From Apostichopus japonicus (taxonomy: Eukaryota > Echinodermata > Holothuroidea > Aspidochirotida > Stichopodidae), in NCBI RefSeq assembly GCF_037975245.1, contig NC_092578.1, positions 6,181,001-6,245,000 on the forward strand: a stretch of DNA of 64,000 nt. Reading direction: 5' to 3'. The notes beneath the pieces are model-generated. The model did not search any database, was not told the origin of the DNA, and was given only the letters and a program-made list of their open reading frames with translations. The translations under genes were made by a program, and so were the position numbers. Below are positions 14,154 to 26,653 of this stretch, one piece after another; the stretch's first letter is position 1, and each line of letters opens with the position of its first letter.

Positions 14154-14221
14154 GTCTTCTTCTGCGTTAGATTCTCTCTGTTTGCTCATCTTCTTCTGCA
14201 TTAGATTATCTCTGTTTGCTT
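14154..14221. repeat. Direct duplication of about 36 bp
   Basis: A unit containing TCTTCTTCTGCGTTAGATT followed by CTCTGTTTGCT occurs twice in direct succession with few changes. It is a simple local duplication with no evident function. Confidence 0.6.
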
Positions 14222-15929
14222 CATGACGACTAACCAGTCATGATTTGATCAAAAATATTTCTCTGAACAATTTTTTGTTTTTTGGTCAACATTATTAACA
14301 TCGTTAAGAAAACCCCCATTTTGTGTTTTTGCTCCTGAATCTGATGTTTTCCAAATTAATTAATATTCATGAAGTTGTCATAGATAGCTGTCTTTTGGAA
14401 CTTCTGCCATTAATTGCCATACATGTCTCTTCTTCCTTGGTAAGCATCTTTCATGGAAACTATCTCTCACACGCACACAGCGATTCTCACCAAAGTTTTT
14501 ATTATTAAATATTTTAAGCAAATTTACATCAATTTGTATGTTTTCACAGGTTTCTGTGAGAAGGTTATGTCCAAATGCAATTTGCGATAGCCGATGTATT
14601 AGTGATACAAGAGAGTCTAACACGCTTCTGGGATGAGGCATGTCAATATGCTGGTGGTGTTTCTCTTAATTGTGAGTGAACTTCAAGGCCATATATTAGT
14701 TAGTTAGTTTATATTTCCATCTTCTGAAGATGAATATACGTGCTACGGTTGCGTTTTGCAGGTCATGAAGAAATCAATGGAGGTGTCAAAGTTCTGGTGT
14801 CGATGTAATTGTTGGTATCAAACAGCCTTCAAACGTTCGAGAAATTTCAGAGGGGGAGAGAGAGGAAGAATATGGTATATGCCTCTCAGTGAAGTCTCCG
14901 TGAATTAGAGTCAAATCTGTTTGACAACTGTGTGACATTTAAAATTGGCAGTCATAATTAAAGAGTTTTTTTCTGAGGTTATGTCACAGTAGTCTGGACT
15001 ATGTGAGGAACTCCTTGGTTACGATCATTGATACGGTTTTGTCCATAGATCTGTCTATAGCTGCAGTTTTCTCATCTTTGTGTGCACACGGTTGTGTTTA
15101 TATTCCTGGAGTGTATTTAATATACATTGTTGATCTTCCCAGGCACGAAAAACCTCTCATCTTCCAGACTGGTTTTCCTAATTTTTTTTGTCCTTTTTTC
15201 TTCCCATCCCATTGAAGTGCTTTTTGAAATCCAGCAGGCTTTGTATTTCGGCGGCGCAGACGACGATTGCAGTCACGATTAGAATTCACAGCATTTGACA
15301 GCACAGGTTAAATTACAAATGACCGTAGACATAAACTCACATTCATGCAGAGGGGGAGTAGTTTAGTGATCTTTCATTATGCAACAGACCTGCACGTGAA
15401 TGGAATTTTTGTAAATGTCTTTCAAGGAACTTGACTCGCGTTACAAGTGTCTAGGCCTCCAGCACCGAGCACTCATGTTCATCCTACACGATAGAAGCTA
15501 TACACACTCTTAAACATGAATTGCAGTTACGTTCGTACTTGGATTTATCGGACTATGATGACTCAGTTGTGATAGATTTCTGGTCTTTTTTATTTCTCCC
15601 CTATCAAAGTGTTGGAACAGACAGCAGTCCCTATAAACATGACTGAGATATACCTGTGACAATCAGGAGCAATATATTCCACCGAGAATTCGTCTAAGAA
15701 AGTACGAGACGCTTTGATCGATGGCAAACTATAAAGTCAGAGATACAATATTTGCATCCAATTTTGATACCATACTCTCCCAAGTCGCAACCAAAAGAAA
15801 GCAGTGATCAATACGTCCCTTGCAATCATCTTCGATATTAATTTTCTTCAGCGTCGTTAGCATTTCTCCGAGGAGTAGGGGGAAAAAAGATGGGTCGATT
15901 ATCTTAATTACAAGGCGACTTTGTGTACG
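14222..15929. other. Non-coding stretch upstream of the first candidate exon
   Basis: No protein domain or RNA gene is recognised. CpG-bearing sequence is more frequent from about 15000, for example near 15245-15280 and 15700-15850. That would fit the approach to a promoter, but this is only an impression from composition. Confidence 0.45.
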
Positions 15930-16124
15930 GTATTGATCCGGCTCTCTCTCTTTAACTCCATCTCTCTCTTGCGTCTTCGGCGTTTGTCAGTTTTTGGACG
16001 ACACAAGGCCTCCTCCTCCTACTCTGCCGCGGCATTTTTTTCTACCGGAGCTCTCTGTTATGTTCTCGCCATTGAATGTTAAGTAGCCCAGGTGTACACT
16101 TGCAGTCGGCTGCAATCATTGAAC
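15930..16124 (+). promoter_or_regulatory. Possible promoter / 5' untranslated leader
   Basis: The stretch is pyrimidine-rich (a CTCTCTCTCTTTAACTCCAT-like run at about 15945) and richer in CpG than its surroundings around 15975-16030. It lies directly upstream of the ATG at 16125 and ends with an in-frame TAA at 16080-16082. It looks like an initiator-type, TATA-less start region, but no element here is diagnostic. Confidence 0.3.
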
Positions 16125-16205
16125 ATGAGTGGAGTAAAGACAATGCTTCCTTGCTCCCATAAAAAAGAGGAGACCCCAGAAGCAAACGGAAATGAAAACG
16201 GAGCT
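16125..16205 (+). CDS. Candidate alternative first coding exon of the Erg channel gene (27 codons)
   Basis: An ATG opens 27 codons that end exactly at a strong donor (GCT|GTGAGT). The peptide begins MSGVKTMLPCSHKKEE and continues with an acidic, Asn- and Gly-rich tail. An in-frame TAA 45 bp upstream means this ATG would start the protein. The exon ends in phase 0, so it could splice in frame to the S1-S3 exon at 54614, which also begins in phase 0. That would give a channel with a very short N-terminus and no PAS domain. I recognise no homologue of this peptide. It could also belong to a different transcript, or splice to an exon I have missed. Assignment to the channel gene rests only on strand, phase and position. 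Confidence 0.4.
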
Positions 16206-19200
16206 GTGAGTAGATCAAACGTTCCTTTTGTTTTACTTCTATTTTTGTCTGTTCGTTTTTAGCATTTTATGGCTTACGTGTGTCGATAATTAAATATTGA
16301 GTTTCAACAACAAGAAAAAAGCCTAGTAGTTTGTCATGTTGCTATAATATTGTTTTTTTTTCACTTTTAAAACATTTGTTTATATTGAAAAAAATAGTAG
16401 AAGTTAAAATTCAACTTGTCTTCTTCTTTGTGATGTAATTTTCTGACCAGTTAACTTGCTTTTCCTGTTTAAGTTATAATCAATGCTAGCATATAATTAA
16501 CACTAACCATATATATAATAGATCCTTGTAAAGAGACTTATGATGAATATGAATGAATTGCTATCTGTATTATTCCTCTGATACCGTTACCAACTGTACA
16601 TGAAAGGACCAGGTACTTGAAAACTGAATCTGTCCTCTATTAAAATTTTCTCAAAGAATCATAAATAAGACATAATCTTACAAGGATAAGGTCCCAAATA
16701 AGCTACTGTAAGGCTTCCTGGTCCTTGGGTCTCTAAACTAAACTATATTGTTGTCAAACAAAACAAAACGGTACCTTAAATTTGTGGGACACAAACTTTT
16801 CTGAACTGGATTTGAATGGTCACCAGGTCTCTGATATGGAGTAATTACCCCAAAGTATGGTTTTAAACACAAAGATCTCTGTCAGTGCAGGGTATCCAAT
16901 AATGTTTGCAAGAGAGACACATAGTTACAACTCAATGTAAAATGCCTGTGCAAATAATATGGACATGTTTCATCTTCAGTAACTTGGAAGCTTTCCAACA
17001 TCAATGTTTGCAAAATGAAAGGTTTGCTGAGTCATTGTGGCATGAGTCATTGTGATGTGTGATTAAATACAAATGGACTGTATGACATGCATGGGGTACA
17101 AGAGACTGGCTGTTAAAAAATCATTTCAAGTTTTAAAATCAAATTACCCTAACCACAAAATCTGGGGAGAAAAATGTTTTCAAAAAGTGCTGTGTTGTAC
17201 AATCTGACCATCTGAATTCCAGATATGTAGATATATTTCCATATTTACACTTTGATCCCAGGAGTTGGTACATTAGCTGCATTGTGGAGTCTCATGAATT
17301 AGATACAAAATTTCAGTGCGGCTTTTATCATAAATACTATGCACACCCTAAGCTGTGTTATTAACTTTTACACTAGTTATGTGAGCACATCATTTTCAAT
17401 CAAAATGAGATGCGCTTCAAGTTGCACTTGAGGTATACTTCACACACTTTTTGGAGGTATACTTCACACAATATTCACACACTTTTGAGTATTAGGAATA
17501 GTAGCTGTGGAACGTACAGCCAGAGCATTACCATTGTGTGTGATAACCCACTACTCAGTGACTAATGTTAGCTTCCAGAAAGAGTCTGCCTCATACTTAT
17601 AATTCATCATTAAAAAGAGAACACTTCATGAAAAGTTGGCGTTCGTAAATAATCATCCATGGATGGGCTCTGGAATTAGCACCCACAAGGCTTCCTAATA
17701 TGCTGGGTTTATTCACTTTAATAGCTAAACAAAATTTCACAAAACTCCTCAATGGTTATGTATGAGTTTGCAATAACATGCTTGCTCAGTGTATTTCTAA
17801 TCATCGTTCGAGTTGTCGATGCTTGAAAAGTACAGGTATAGTGATTGTAAATCTAGGAACATAAAACAGGATATTCAAATCTTTATTGAGCCTAGCAGAT
17901 CGTAGGCACATTCACGTGGCTGCATTTATATCACTATAAAGACGCTGTATTTAAGTCAATGGGTTTGGTTAAGAAAGGCGCAGCAATTAAATTATGTTTG
18001 AAAAATTAAAATAGCTAAAAGAGTTAAAGATATCAATGAGCTGTGTGTTATTAAAAGTTGCTGTAATTTAAAAGATTCTGGGCTGCATACTCTTAGCTCT
18101 GTGTGAGAACTTCTTTGTGGTTGGTCGATTGAATTTGTTATGAATGGTCTGCATATGTACTTCTCTTCCTGTGAGTGTGCTATAAGGTAAGGAACTAGGC
18201 TGTACACGCTTAGCAATCTCAAAGTTAGAACTAATTTAATAATTTAATAAACATACTAAACATATCGTCAAACCACATACAAATTTGGAATTCACCATTA
18301 AAAATAACCAGTATTGCTCCCACCCCTGCCCCCTGGCCCCCAATTATAATATTTCAATCTGTCTGTTACTGACTCATTGTCTCATTTTGACCATGTTACA
18401 TCTGGACAAGCATCACCATTGTGCATAGGATGAGATTATGAAACTGCCACGAAATTGTGCAAACTATTCAACAATATAATTTAGACATTTAATATACAAA
18501 TGTTGTGATGTTTACTTTAATCTACAATCATATTTCTACCATTCTTGAAGGCTTAAATTGTTGAAGATGGAAATTCAGTTGGATAGGGAAAGATGTACAA
18601 GAACAAAACTGTTGTACAAACAAATCCAACAGTTATTTGTGTCCACTTTAAGTAAATGCTGAGCAGACACTGCCCCTCTTGTCCTGCCAGACAAAGTTGG
18701 CCTCCCTGTATGCCTATGTGTATTGTCAATAGAAGTTTCAGGAATTAAGTAGGTTTTCAACATGAGATTCTCATTCCACTCTCTATGTGATGTCACGTTA
18801 CATGAGAACTAGTGTGCCTCATCTCTGGCAGTATTGGTGACAGTGTCATCAGGCTGGATGCCATAGAGTTGATAATGACAATTCTGTCTGGATTCTGTTG
18901 TATAATCAGACAAATGTAAATAGCATATAACTGTCAAATTAAATTGAAACAGACACACACACACAAATCTGTTTAAAAGACAGATGATCTGTTTAAGACA
19001 GTCTGGCACCTTCTGGAATCTATTTAGGGGACTAAATATTGACACAAAGCTACTAGATATATGCTAAAATTGGCACATCATTTCAAATACAACATGCAGA
19101 CTGCTTAGCAATCTATTGACAGGTGTGATATATTTATTTGCTTTATTATTGATGAATGCATATTCTATATGTAATTAACAACTCTTCCTGCTGACAAGAA

Positions 19201-20163
19201 CTGAGCGAAGGCACCTTTAATCGCCAAATTTTTAGAACCATCAAGTGATATCCTTCTGTTTGTTTCACTCTGTAGTAGCTCTATGAATCTAAATTATATA
19301 ATTCATGGGTTTTAGTTAATTTGTTCTTAATATATTAAGTACATGTGACATGGTCATTGTACATATTAAAACCATGGATAGATCTGATATAAGGTAATTT
19401 ACACCAAGTGATACACCAACCAGATACATAATCCAACCACATGCAAGCAGCCCTCTCAGTTATGTCTCGGTAAGATCAGCTGCGTGCTACACTGAGTAGC
19501 AGTAAAATAATCTTATCGTAATTACTGTCTCAAATACAACACATTTATCTTGCTACAGGGTATCTCCAACAGTTAAACACTCTCTCACTATACCATGTCT
19601 GTACATCTCACTACAATGCTGTCTTCTTCAAACTTACAAAATACCCTCTCTTTTATTTTTTATCTGAAGTCCTAGCTGTGTGTTGTTTTGGCCTGGGAAT
19701 GCACAGCCTGCCATTAAGTGGATGAGTTGAAAACAGTGAGGCTTGATTGGAAATCAATAGTAAATAAGTTAGCGGGTTCAGGTGAAACAGAAGACTCCTA
19801 TTTTGAAGAAAGCTTTGCTATTTGTAATTGTGGCTTTAGGCTTCTAGAGAAATGTAGTATGTAGATCTATATTTCTTGTAGTGGAGTATACCACGTATGT
19901 TGGGTCGAAATGCTTGGGCAGGTGGTATGAAGATTGTTTATTGGATTAATTATTGTTGCGGGATTCATTCATTAATTAATTAATGCTGTACTACCAATCT
20001 CGACACTGTGTTACAATGAAGAAACACTACCGATCACTGACGATGTAAACAAGAAACTCCAATACATACCCTACCATTGTCAAAAATGTACAAATAGATA
20101 TGTTCATTGTTCCGGTATGTAACGTCATGAAGTTTGTCATGCGAATCACATCAATCGACAAAG
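16206..20163. other. Non-coding, presumed intron
   Basis: No conserved coding block is seen. A 25-bp direct duplication built on GAGGTATACTTCACACA lies at about 17430-17480. The stretch is otherwise AT-rich single-copy-looking DNA. If the exon at 16125 belongs to the channel gene, this is the beginning of a very long first intron. Confidence 0.5.
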
Positions 20164-20231
20164 AGAACATGCAATTAACATGCACTATTGATGGGTATAC
20201 CCATCAATAGTGCATGTTAATTGCATGTTCT
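20164..20231. repeat. Perfect 68-bp palindrome (34-bp arms, no spacer)
   Basis: The left arm 20164-20197 starts AGAACATGCAATTAACATGC and ends ATGGGTA. The right arm 20198-20231 is its exact reverse complement with no loop bases between them. The match stops sharply at both ends (20163 G against 20232 A). Such a perfect spacer-free palindrome is rare by chance. It could be a recent inverted duplication, a small foldback insertion, a hairpin-RNA source or an assembly artefact. Confidence 0.9.
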
Positions 20232-23200
20232 ATAGCCAATCAGGAGAATAATTTACTTTGGTCTATCCAGTATAATTCATATCAGGGACATTAATTACTG
20301 TCTAACATTAGTAGCCTTCTCTGCTTGACTAAAAACAAAAACATCTGAGAATTAAGTCCGAGGCTGGAAAAAACATGTCATAATATCATCGGGAAGCAAA
20401 CAAATTATTTTGATGTCAATTAATTTATAACAATACTGTCATGGATCATTGATGTTTTCTCCTCGGACAATAAGTATCTACCCGTCACTGTGCTTAGACA
20501 TGGCCCCAGTAATCTAACAAGAAGTCAGTATATACAACCATGTCTAATATCACACAGTTATTTTAAAGTTGTAGCAGTGCGGTGTATTTAACCTCTGTAT
20601 ACTTCTATGTATGCAACAGTCTGCATACAATTCAAATATTAGAATTGGATCAATCAGCTGGTTTCTTCTACATTGTGTACGAGGGTAGGTATATCTGTTA
20701 AGTACATTCCCAAGCAATCCAATTAGACTGATAACGCTGTCATAATATATCGCATCGGTATCACCAGGGCAAGCCGATGTAGATCTTGTAGTAGATTTGT
20801 GAGTATGTGATTCATTACTATCTCGGATTGGGCTTGAAACATCCATCTTCTCCGCGAAAAGTTGACAGAGCGGCTTAGAGCTAATGGGAAGAAGTAGCCG
20901 TCCCAAACTATGACCGTCTATCCGTCTGCCTAAATAGTAGAGCTCAGCCTTATCACGAATTGCCACGATAATTGAGAACTACGGAGCCCAACGGCAGTTC
21001 CAGAAGTGCAATGTAGCTTGATACAGCTGCCTAAACTTTAATAACGGGAATTGCGCGTACTAGATGAAAAGGGAACTGAGGCCAGAGCAGACACTTTCTG
21101 CCAAGATTCTTGTAACCTGACTGTAGCTGTAACTACACGGAATCCATCCAATATGGCCTGAGGGGGATGCTTCATAAGAAGGACATGGGGGGGGGGGGAG
21201 AAAAGGGACATGGGGGGGAATGTAGCAGAGGTTCTGTCTCTTTCAACAATGCAAATGAGAGTGGATGGATAGACTGCATGATTTCAATTTTTTTTTTCTC
21301 AAAATTTTTGGAATTTTCTCTCGTTCGTTCTTGACAGTCTGACAGAGAGACATGCATAAGGAAGCGTACATCTAGTGATATATATTCCCTGCTAGCAATG
21401 CTGCAAAGTTATCGTAAGAAATGAGCCCTTAAGTTCTCTAGAGGTGGGACAAGCACATTCACTTTATATTTCTACTGATCAGTCAGGGGCTGGTTTTGCA
21501 TTTCTTAGCGAGGACACAGAATTCCTTATAGTCCAGTTCTAAGTCATTTTCTTGTTTCACACCAAGCTCTACATAACATACTGAATAATTTCTGAGTCTG
21601 ATGGCCTTGTTAGTTTTGTATCAGTGGCCTTGGTTCAATTGCCATTCAATGGCACTCATGCCATCATGTGACAATACCCACAATTCCATGGTTTTGTAAC
21701 GGTGCAATTTACGCTGTGTATGCTACAGTCGAATCGATTAATTTATTAATCGTTTTTTGCAAAAAGTAATGAAATCCACAGTAGAAAGCAAATTATTTAA
21801 AGTTGAATAATTTTTAGAGTTGTGAATTGGGACTTGGGGAGGGCTTAATTGTGGGCTATTGAAGATTAGGATATATGTACCCTTAATCCCATATAATAAA
21901 AGAAAATTAAAAAGAGAAGAATTTAAGACATAAAGTTGAAGTGGAATTTTTCCTAAATGACACATGACCCTTAGCTATGTATGTAAGTCATAGTGAGTGA
22001 ATGTTTAAATCTGACATTTTAATATTCATAATTAAAAAATTAATCATTTGGAACAAATATCCAACTCACTGTTGACTCTCATTCTTCAGCTGTCATCAGT
22101 ATTGTTGCTATGTTATCTTAAGGATATTAATCCTTGCCGTATAGAAATATCATGACCCAAGAATTGGTCACATTGTTTTGTGTGTAAGCATGTAAGCACA
22201 TTTAATACTGTAAGGTGTCTGTATGTTACAGTTGGCGAAAAATATTTAGAATTTCCACTGTACAGTTCTTCCGTATATTAAAGCTATAAGCCATCTATAA
22301 ACAACCCCCCCCCCTCCCCCATCCTTAACCAATGGGAACAATTTTAAACAAAAGAAATTGTCAGATTTACTTCCAAAGAAGCGTTGGCATGAATGTATGT
22401 TCAAACTAATGTCTGTTGTGTGGCTGATGGCATTAACGGGTGATGATATTTCCGTTTTATCATTGCTTCGACATCACCAAAAGAAAATTAGATAAAATAA
22501 ACAACAGCTGTGCCTTTCACAAGAATTTGTTAATGTTATGAACAGCATTCATTTAATAATCATTAATCACATTCCATGTCTCTAGGCACCTCTGTTTTGA
22601 GGTTGGCAGGTGTCAACATTAAGCACCTGGTGGTAGCTACACAATATAACCCTGGAGTTAATAATACACTTTATAAATTATTCAAGCATTTTAATGACAC
22701 AAAATTACATTAGCATTAGATATGACATGTCCCTGGTTTATAAGTGAAGGAGAAGATCATGTAAAAAGTAGAAACTAAACGTTGGTCTAACTGCATATTA
22801 GGTCGGCTCTGAATTACAAACTTTCACTGTGCAAGGTATTATTTTGTGGTGAACAGTAGAGGCTGGCTGTATGGTGAAATGATTTAAGAAAAGTAAAATA
22901 ACATGTTTCATTAATTTTTACATATTCTTGCTTTTCAGTTTTTATGTGACGGAGTCTATTAAATTCCTTTGTTAATTTTTCTTTTTCAATGTTAAGAGTT
23001 GATTGTTGCAGAGTATATTGTTTGTAACTTAATAGTTAATAACACCACATAAATATTACAGCATTTGTAACTTGTGATCCGTCATCTCAAAATAGTATGA
23101 TCGATTACATTCCTATAACATTAATGTGTTTAACATCATAATGAGCCTATGGGCAGGTGCACCTAGCTACCAGCATTATTTAATTTACAAATGCTAAATT

Positions 23201-23407
23201 TCAATTCATTGTTGTCATCATAGGCACCAGGTTAATTGAAATGTTAAACAAATTTGTTTTCCTGGCAAGGTTGCACTGAACAGAAATTAATCAGAATCGA
23301 TCCTGTTCCCATGTTAGCCGATCTGCGAATAAATTGACATCACACTGTCAGTTCTATATATAGTCATTGTACTATATGTACAGAACGTACCTAATACTAA
23401 CCATCAC

Positions 23408-23439
<32 letters not shown>

Positions 23440-26369
23440 CAACACACTATAGGTTCACCTATCTTTGCCTTATTGACTAACCTAGCTACCTCTGTAATAC
23501 CCAACTTCCAACTTTCCTCTTGATCATCTCAGCCGAATGTCCCTTCTAGGTCCAATCTATACCTCCTGTGGAAAAGAAAAGCCAATAATCAGCTAGCATA
23601 TAGTGTGCAGAAATACAAAGAAATTCTAGGCACAGCTGAGACAGCTGGTGCCAGGAGAGCATTTTCCAACCGTTGGAAAAACTTTGCAATGCCAAGTTGT
23701 AGAGCGTTTGCAGGCTTGCTTGTGGATATCGACGGAATCCAATTCTTACCGTAATAAACAGCAGCAGAGCACTAGCTGTGTGTGAACCTAATCTGCCTGG
23801 AATAATATGCAAGATTTATTTTAAGTTCTGATGAGTCGTATTATCCAGTGCATACCAAGAAAGAATCATTCGCGTGTAAATGTGGGCTTATGCGACATCT
23901 GTCTGGTATAAAAAGGCTGCATTATATTAGTATCTATAAATAGAGGTGGTATTTTTAAGTGCAGAAGTTAATGTAAGAATCCCAAAATAAATAAAAAATT
24001 TCAAGGATATATATTTCAGGATATTTTGACAAATCGTCACATCGGTAATTATAATGGGTTGCTGGCAAATTTCCACTATATGATGAATGAAGTAGCGATT
24101 TATTACATGTTTTTTTTTTTTTTTTGGCAATTTAACCAGTTCTGGCAAGTATACTACTGCAAAATAATTTATCACACTATAAAGACAGTGCCTCTTTGGA
24201 ATTGTTCACCAGATGAAGGTTAGTTAACTATTAATTTAATTAATTAATTTGATCAGATGGTCAGCATTTGGTAGTTCCTGGTAAATTTACATTACATATA
24301 AGAGTGTGAACAACACATAACCAAACAAGTTTGAAATTTTTTTCAATAACGTTACTTGATTACATGATAATGAAACCTAAGTGATCAAGATAAAAATGAC
24401 CTAAACAGTTAGGAGAATTTTAGTATTGAACAGCTTGTAGAAATGGATCAATGAATCAACTCAGAAGTTAACTATGATCTTAAAATATAGCATATGTTGA
24501 AGTTCGACTCTGATTTGCAATCTATTGTGTGTACACTGCAGTGTTTTACACAGCTTGACTGTTATATATTCCTCAATCTAGAATATGCTCCCAAGTTATT
24601 TTATCCAACCTTGTAATTCAAATCTTAAAAATATTAATCAATAATTTCCTTACAGATTTGGTCCCTAATGGTTTTGCTAATAAGATCAAAATTGAAATCT
24701 TCATTTAAGCTTGTTTAGGAATATTGCAAAATATCAATGCAAAATTTGCTTTATATAATATGTACACATTATTATATTTTATTATAGTAACATAATTAAA
24801 ACAGAACTTTCACTCTTTTGAAGATCCAACATGTTTCATGACCTATCATAGGCATGGGAACCTTAAACTGTACTGCATTTCAGAATAATTACATATTAAA
24901 AATTTTTAATGTTTGTCCGAGACGACCACATTTCCATTCGTACCACCAAAATCAGCTGTGGAGGTTTTCCAGTGAACGACTGGTCGTTCACGTCAAAATT
25001 TAGAATGCATGGTAATTAAATACTCCAAAATTGGTAAAATGATAAATAGGTATCATGGCATCCTCCATCAATTTGGATATATATACTGAGTTTCAAACAA
25101 AAATTGTGGTACTGTGAGTCATATATGATCCACCTGAAGAGATTCAGTTTTACTTGGCACAAAGCTGATGTTCTACACACAAAGCCTACACATCTCTCGA
25201 TCCTACAGTATACATATATATACAGTATTGGTTCAATCTTTGTTATTCTGCTAAATCTTCTGTTTGAGCAACCAAAATGTAGGACTTGGTTGTCCAAGAG
25301 GCAAACAGGAAAACATCCTTAAAAATTTGCCCATCCCCCTTCTTCCCTGATGAGTTTAACTAAACTAGAGTGAGAATGTTGTGCCATGAAAACTAAAACT
25401 AAACCTGTATTTGGTAAACCTATGTGGTTTGCTTGCCTCCTGCTTTAAAACTGTATAATGTTAATGCTTTTGCCATATTCCCCCCTCCCCCCCCCCATCA
25501 TATCTCTGTAACACACAGAACTGATTTGATCTCCTCGCAAATGTGCATTCCCTTCCTTTTTTTCTACTCAAGAACCGAAACGGTGTATCTAAATATTTGG
25601 ATCCATAAATATGCAATTGGATATGTAAGGGTTCCTTTTGTTTGCACTTACACTATCAGAAACAAACTCGGCTCTCGTTATTTATCATGAGTGTGTAGCA
25701 TCCGTCTCTCCCTCTCTCTCTGATTAAGCAAGTCTCTGGGTTTACCTCAAGTTTGTCATCTTTGGATTCTCATATACCGTTATATAAGGCTTTAGATGTT
25801 TCATCTGCAAGCTATTAAAGTCATTCACATATATATATATACATTTTATAGTCCATCCCTCACTCTCTTTATTTGGTTTATTAGTTGCACAGTGAAGCAG
25901 GTTTTTTTTTGTAGTCTTGTTTGTGAATTATTTATGATGACTTGTGTAAACAAACCTTATCGGGTTTAACTCATGTCATATCCAAACGGGTGCGTACTGT
26001 CGCAGAATTATGCGCTAGCTGCACATTTATGCATGTCATACACTCAATTCTCTTCGACAGACTCGAGGTGCATAGTCGATGACGTGTCTTGCAGTCAAAA
26101 GCCTTGCTTTTATTTAATTTTTGATGTTTTTCTTTAAAATAGAAAGGCATTAAAGCTTGGAAAATGTTCAATGTTATTTTTATTTGGGTTAATGTGTGAT
26201 CAAGTTCCTTCAACACAGCTAAAGAGTGATTCCAATAGTGTAGGGGTAGAGAAAAAAAAGAGAAATACAAATACTGTGTTAGCCATGTATGACACCACAA
26301 ATTATTGCAAAATGTACAAATGTACTAATCAGGCTTTTCTTTAACATGTTTTACTTTAATTGTAACTGT
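20232..26369. other. Non-coding stretch, presumed intron
   Basis: There are no recognisable exons. A 138-codon frame on the - strand (20550-20966) and others near 23546-23812 show no domain or motif and are best treated as chance frames. A GGGG-rich repeat lies at 21185-21220, a poly-C run at 22305-22320, and a small inverted repeat GTGAACGAC-TG-GTCGTTCAC at 24972-24991. Confidence 0.5.
23413..23439. repeat. (TA)n microsatellite
   Basis: Uninterrupted alternation of TA for about 27 bp, flanked by GTGCA and CAACACAC. Confidence 0.9.
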
Positions 26370-26446
26370 TTTTGTAAAGTGCTTTAAATCGTTGCTCTTC
26401 CAGAATTGTATTTGTGGCTGTATAAATGTATTATTATTAATAATAT
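26370..26446 (+). mobile_element. SINE/LINE 3' tail (L2/CR1-type) remnant
   Basis: The sequence TTTGTAAAGTGCTTTAAATC, then a short variable piece, then GGCTGTATAAATGTATTATTATTA matches the layout of the 3' ends of many L2/CR1-mobilised SINEs: a GTAAAGCGCTTTGA-type motif, a second TATATAAATG-type motif and an (ATT)n end. The body upstream is not recognised, so the element is truncated or decayed. Confidence 0.5.
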
Positions 26447-26567
26447 AGCTTTTCTTCTGTTCTAGAGGAGATATAAATTAGACTTTCTCAGTACTAATGA
26501 ATTAGTGTTAAAATAAAATAAAACTGTAAGCAAACTGCTTATCCACTAGAGAGCCTGTGTAAGAGAT

Positions 26568-26653
26568 TGTGTAAAGTAAGTTGGCCTGACGTTTCGATCC
26601 TAGCAGTAGAACCTGCTAGGATCCAAACGTCAGGCCAACTGACTTTTACACAT
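26568..26653. repeat. Near-perfect hairpin: two Penelope-type terminal modules head to head
   Basis: The left arm 26568-26606 and right arm 26613-26653 are reverse complements apart from one or two changes, with a 6-base loop TAGAAC. Read outward from the loop, each arm is CTGCTAGGATC, GAAACGTC (CAAACGTC on the right), AGGCCAAC. This is the same module as the 3' half of the hammerhead-like motif at 54266-54313 (- strand). The structure is best explained as two truncated termini of a Penelope-like family joined in inverted orientation. Confidence 0.65.

Noticed and set aside
20550-20966. 138-codon open frame on the - strand
   Set aside because: No recognisable domain, composition typical of chance frames, no splice or start context; not reported as a gene.
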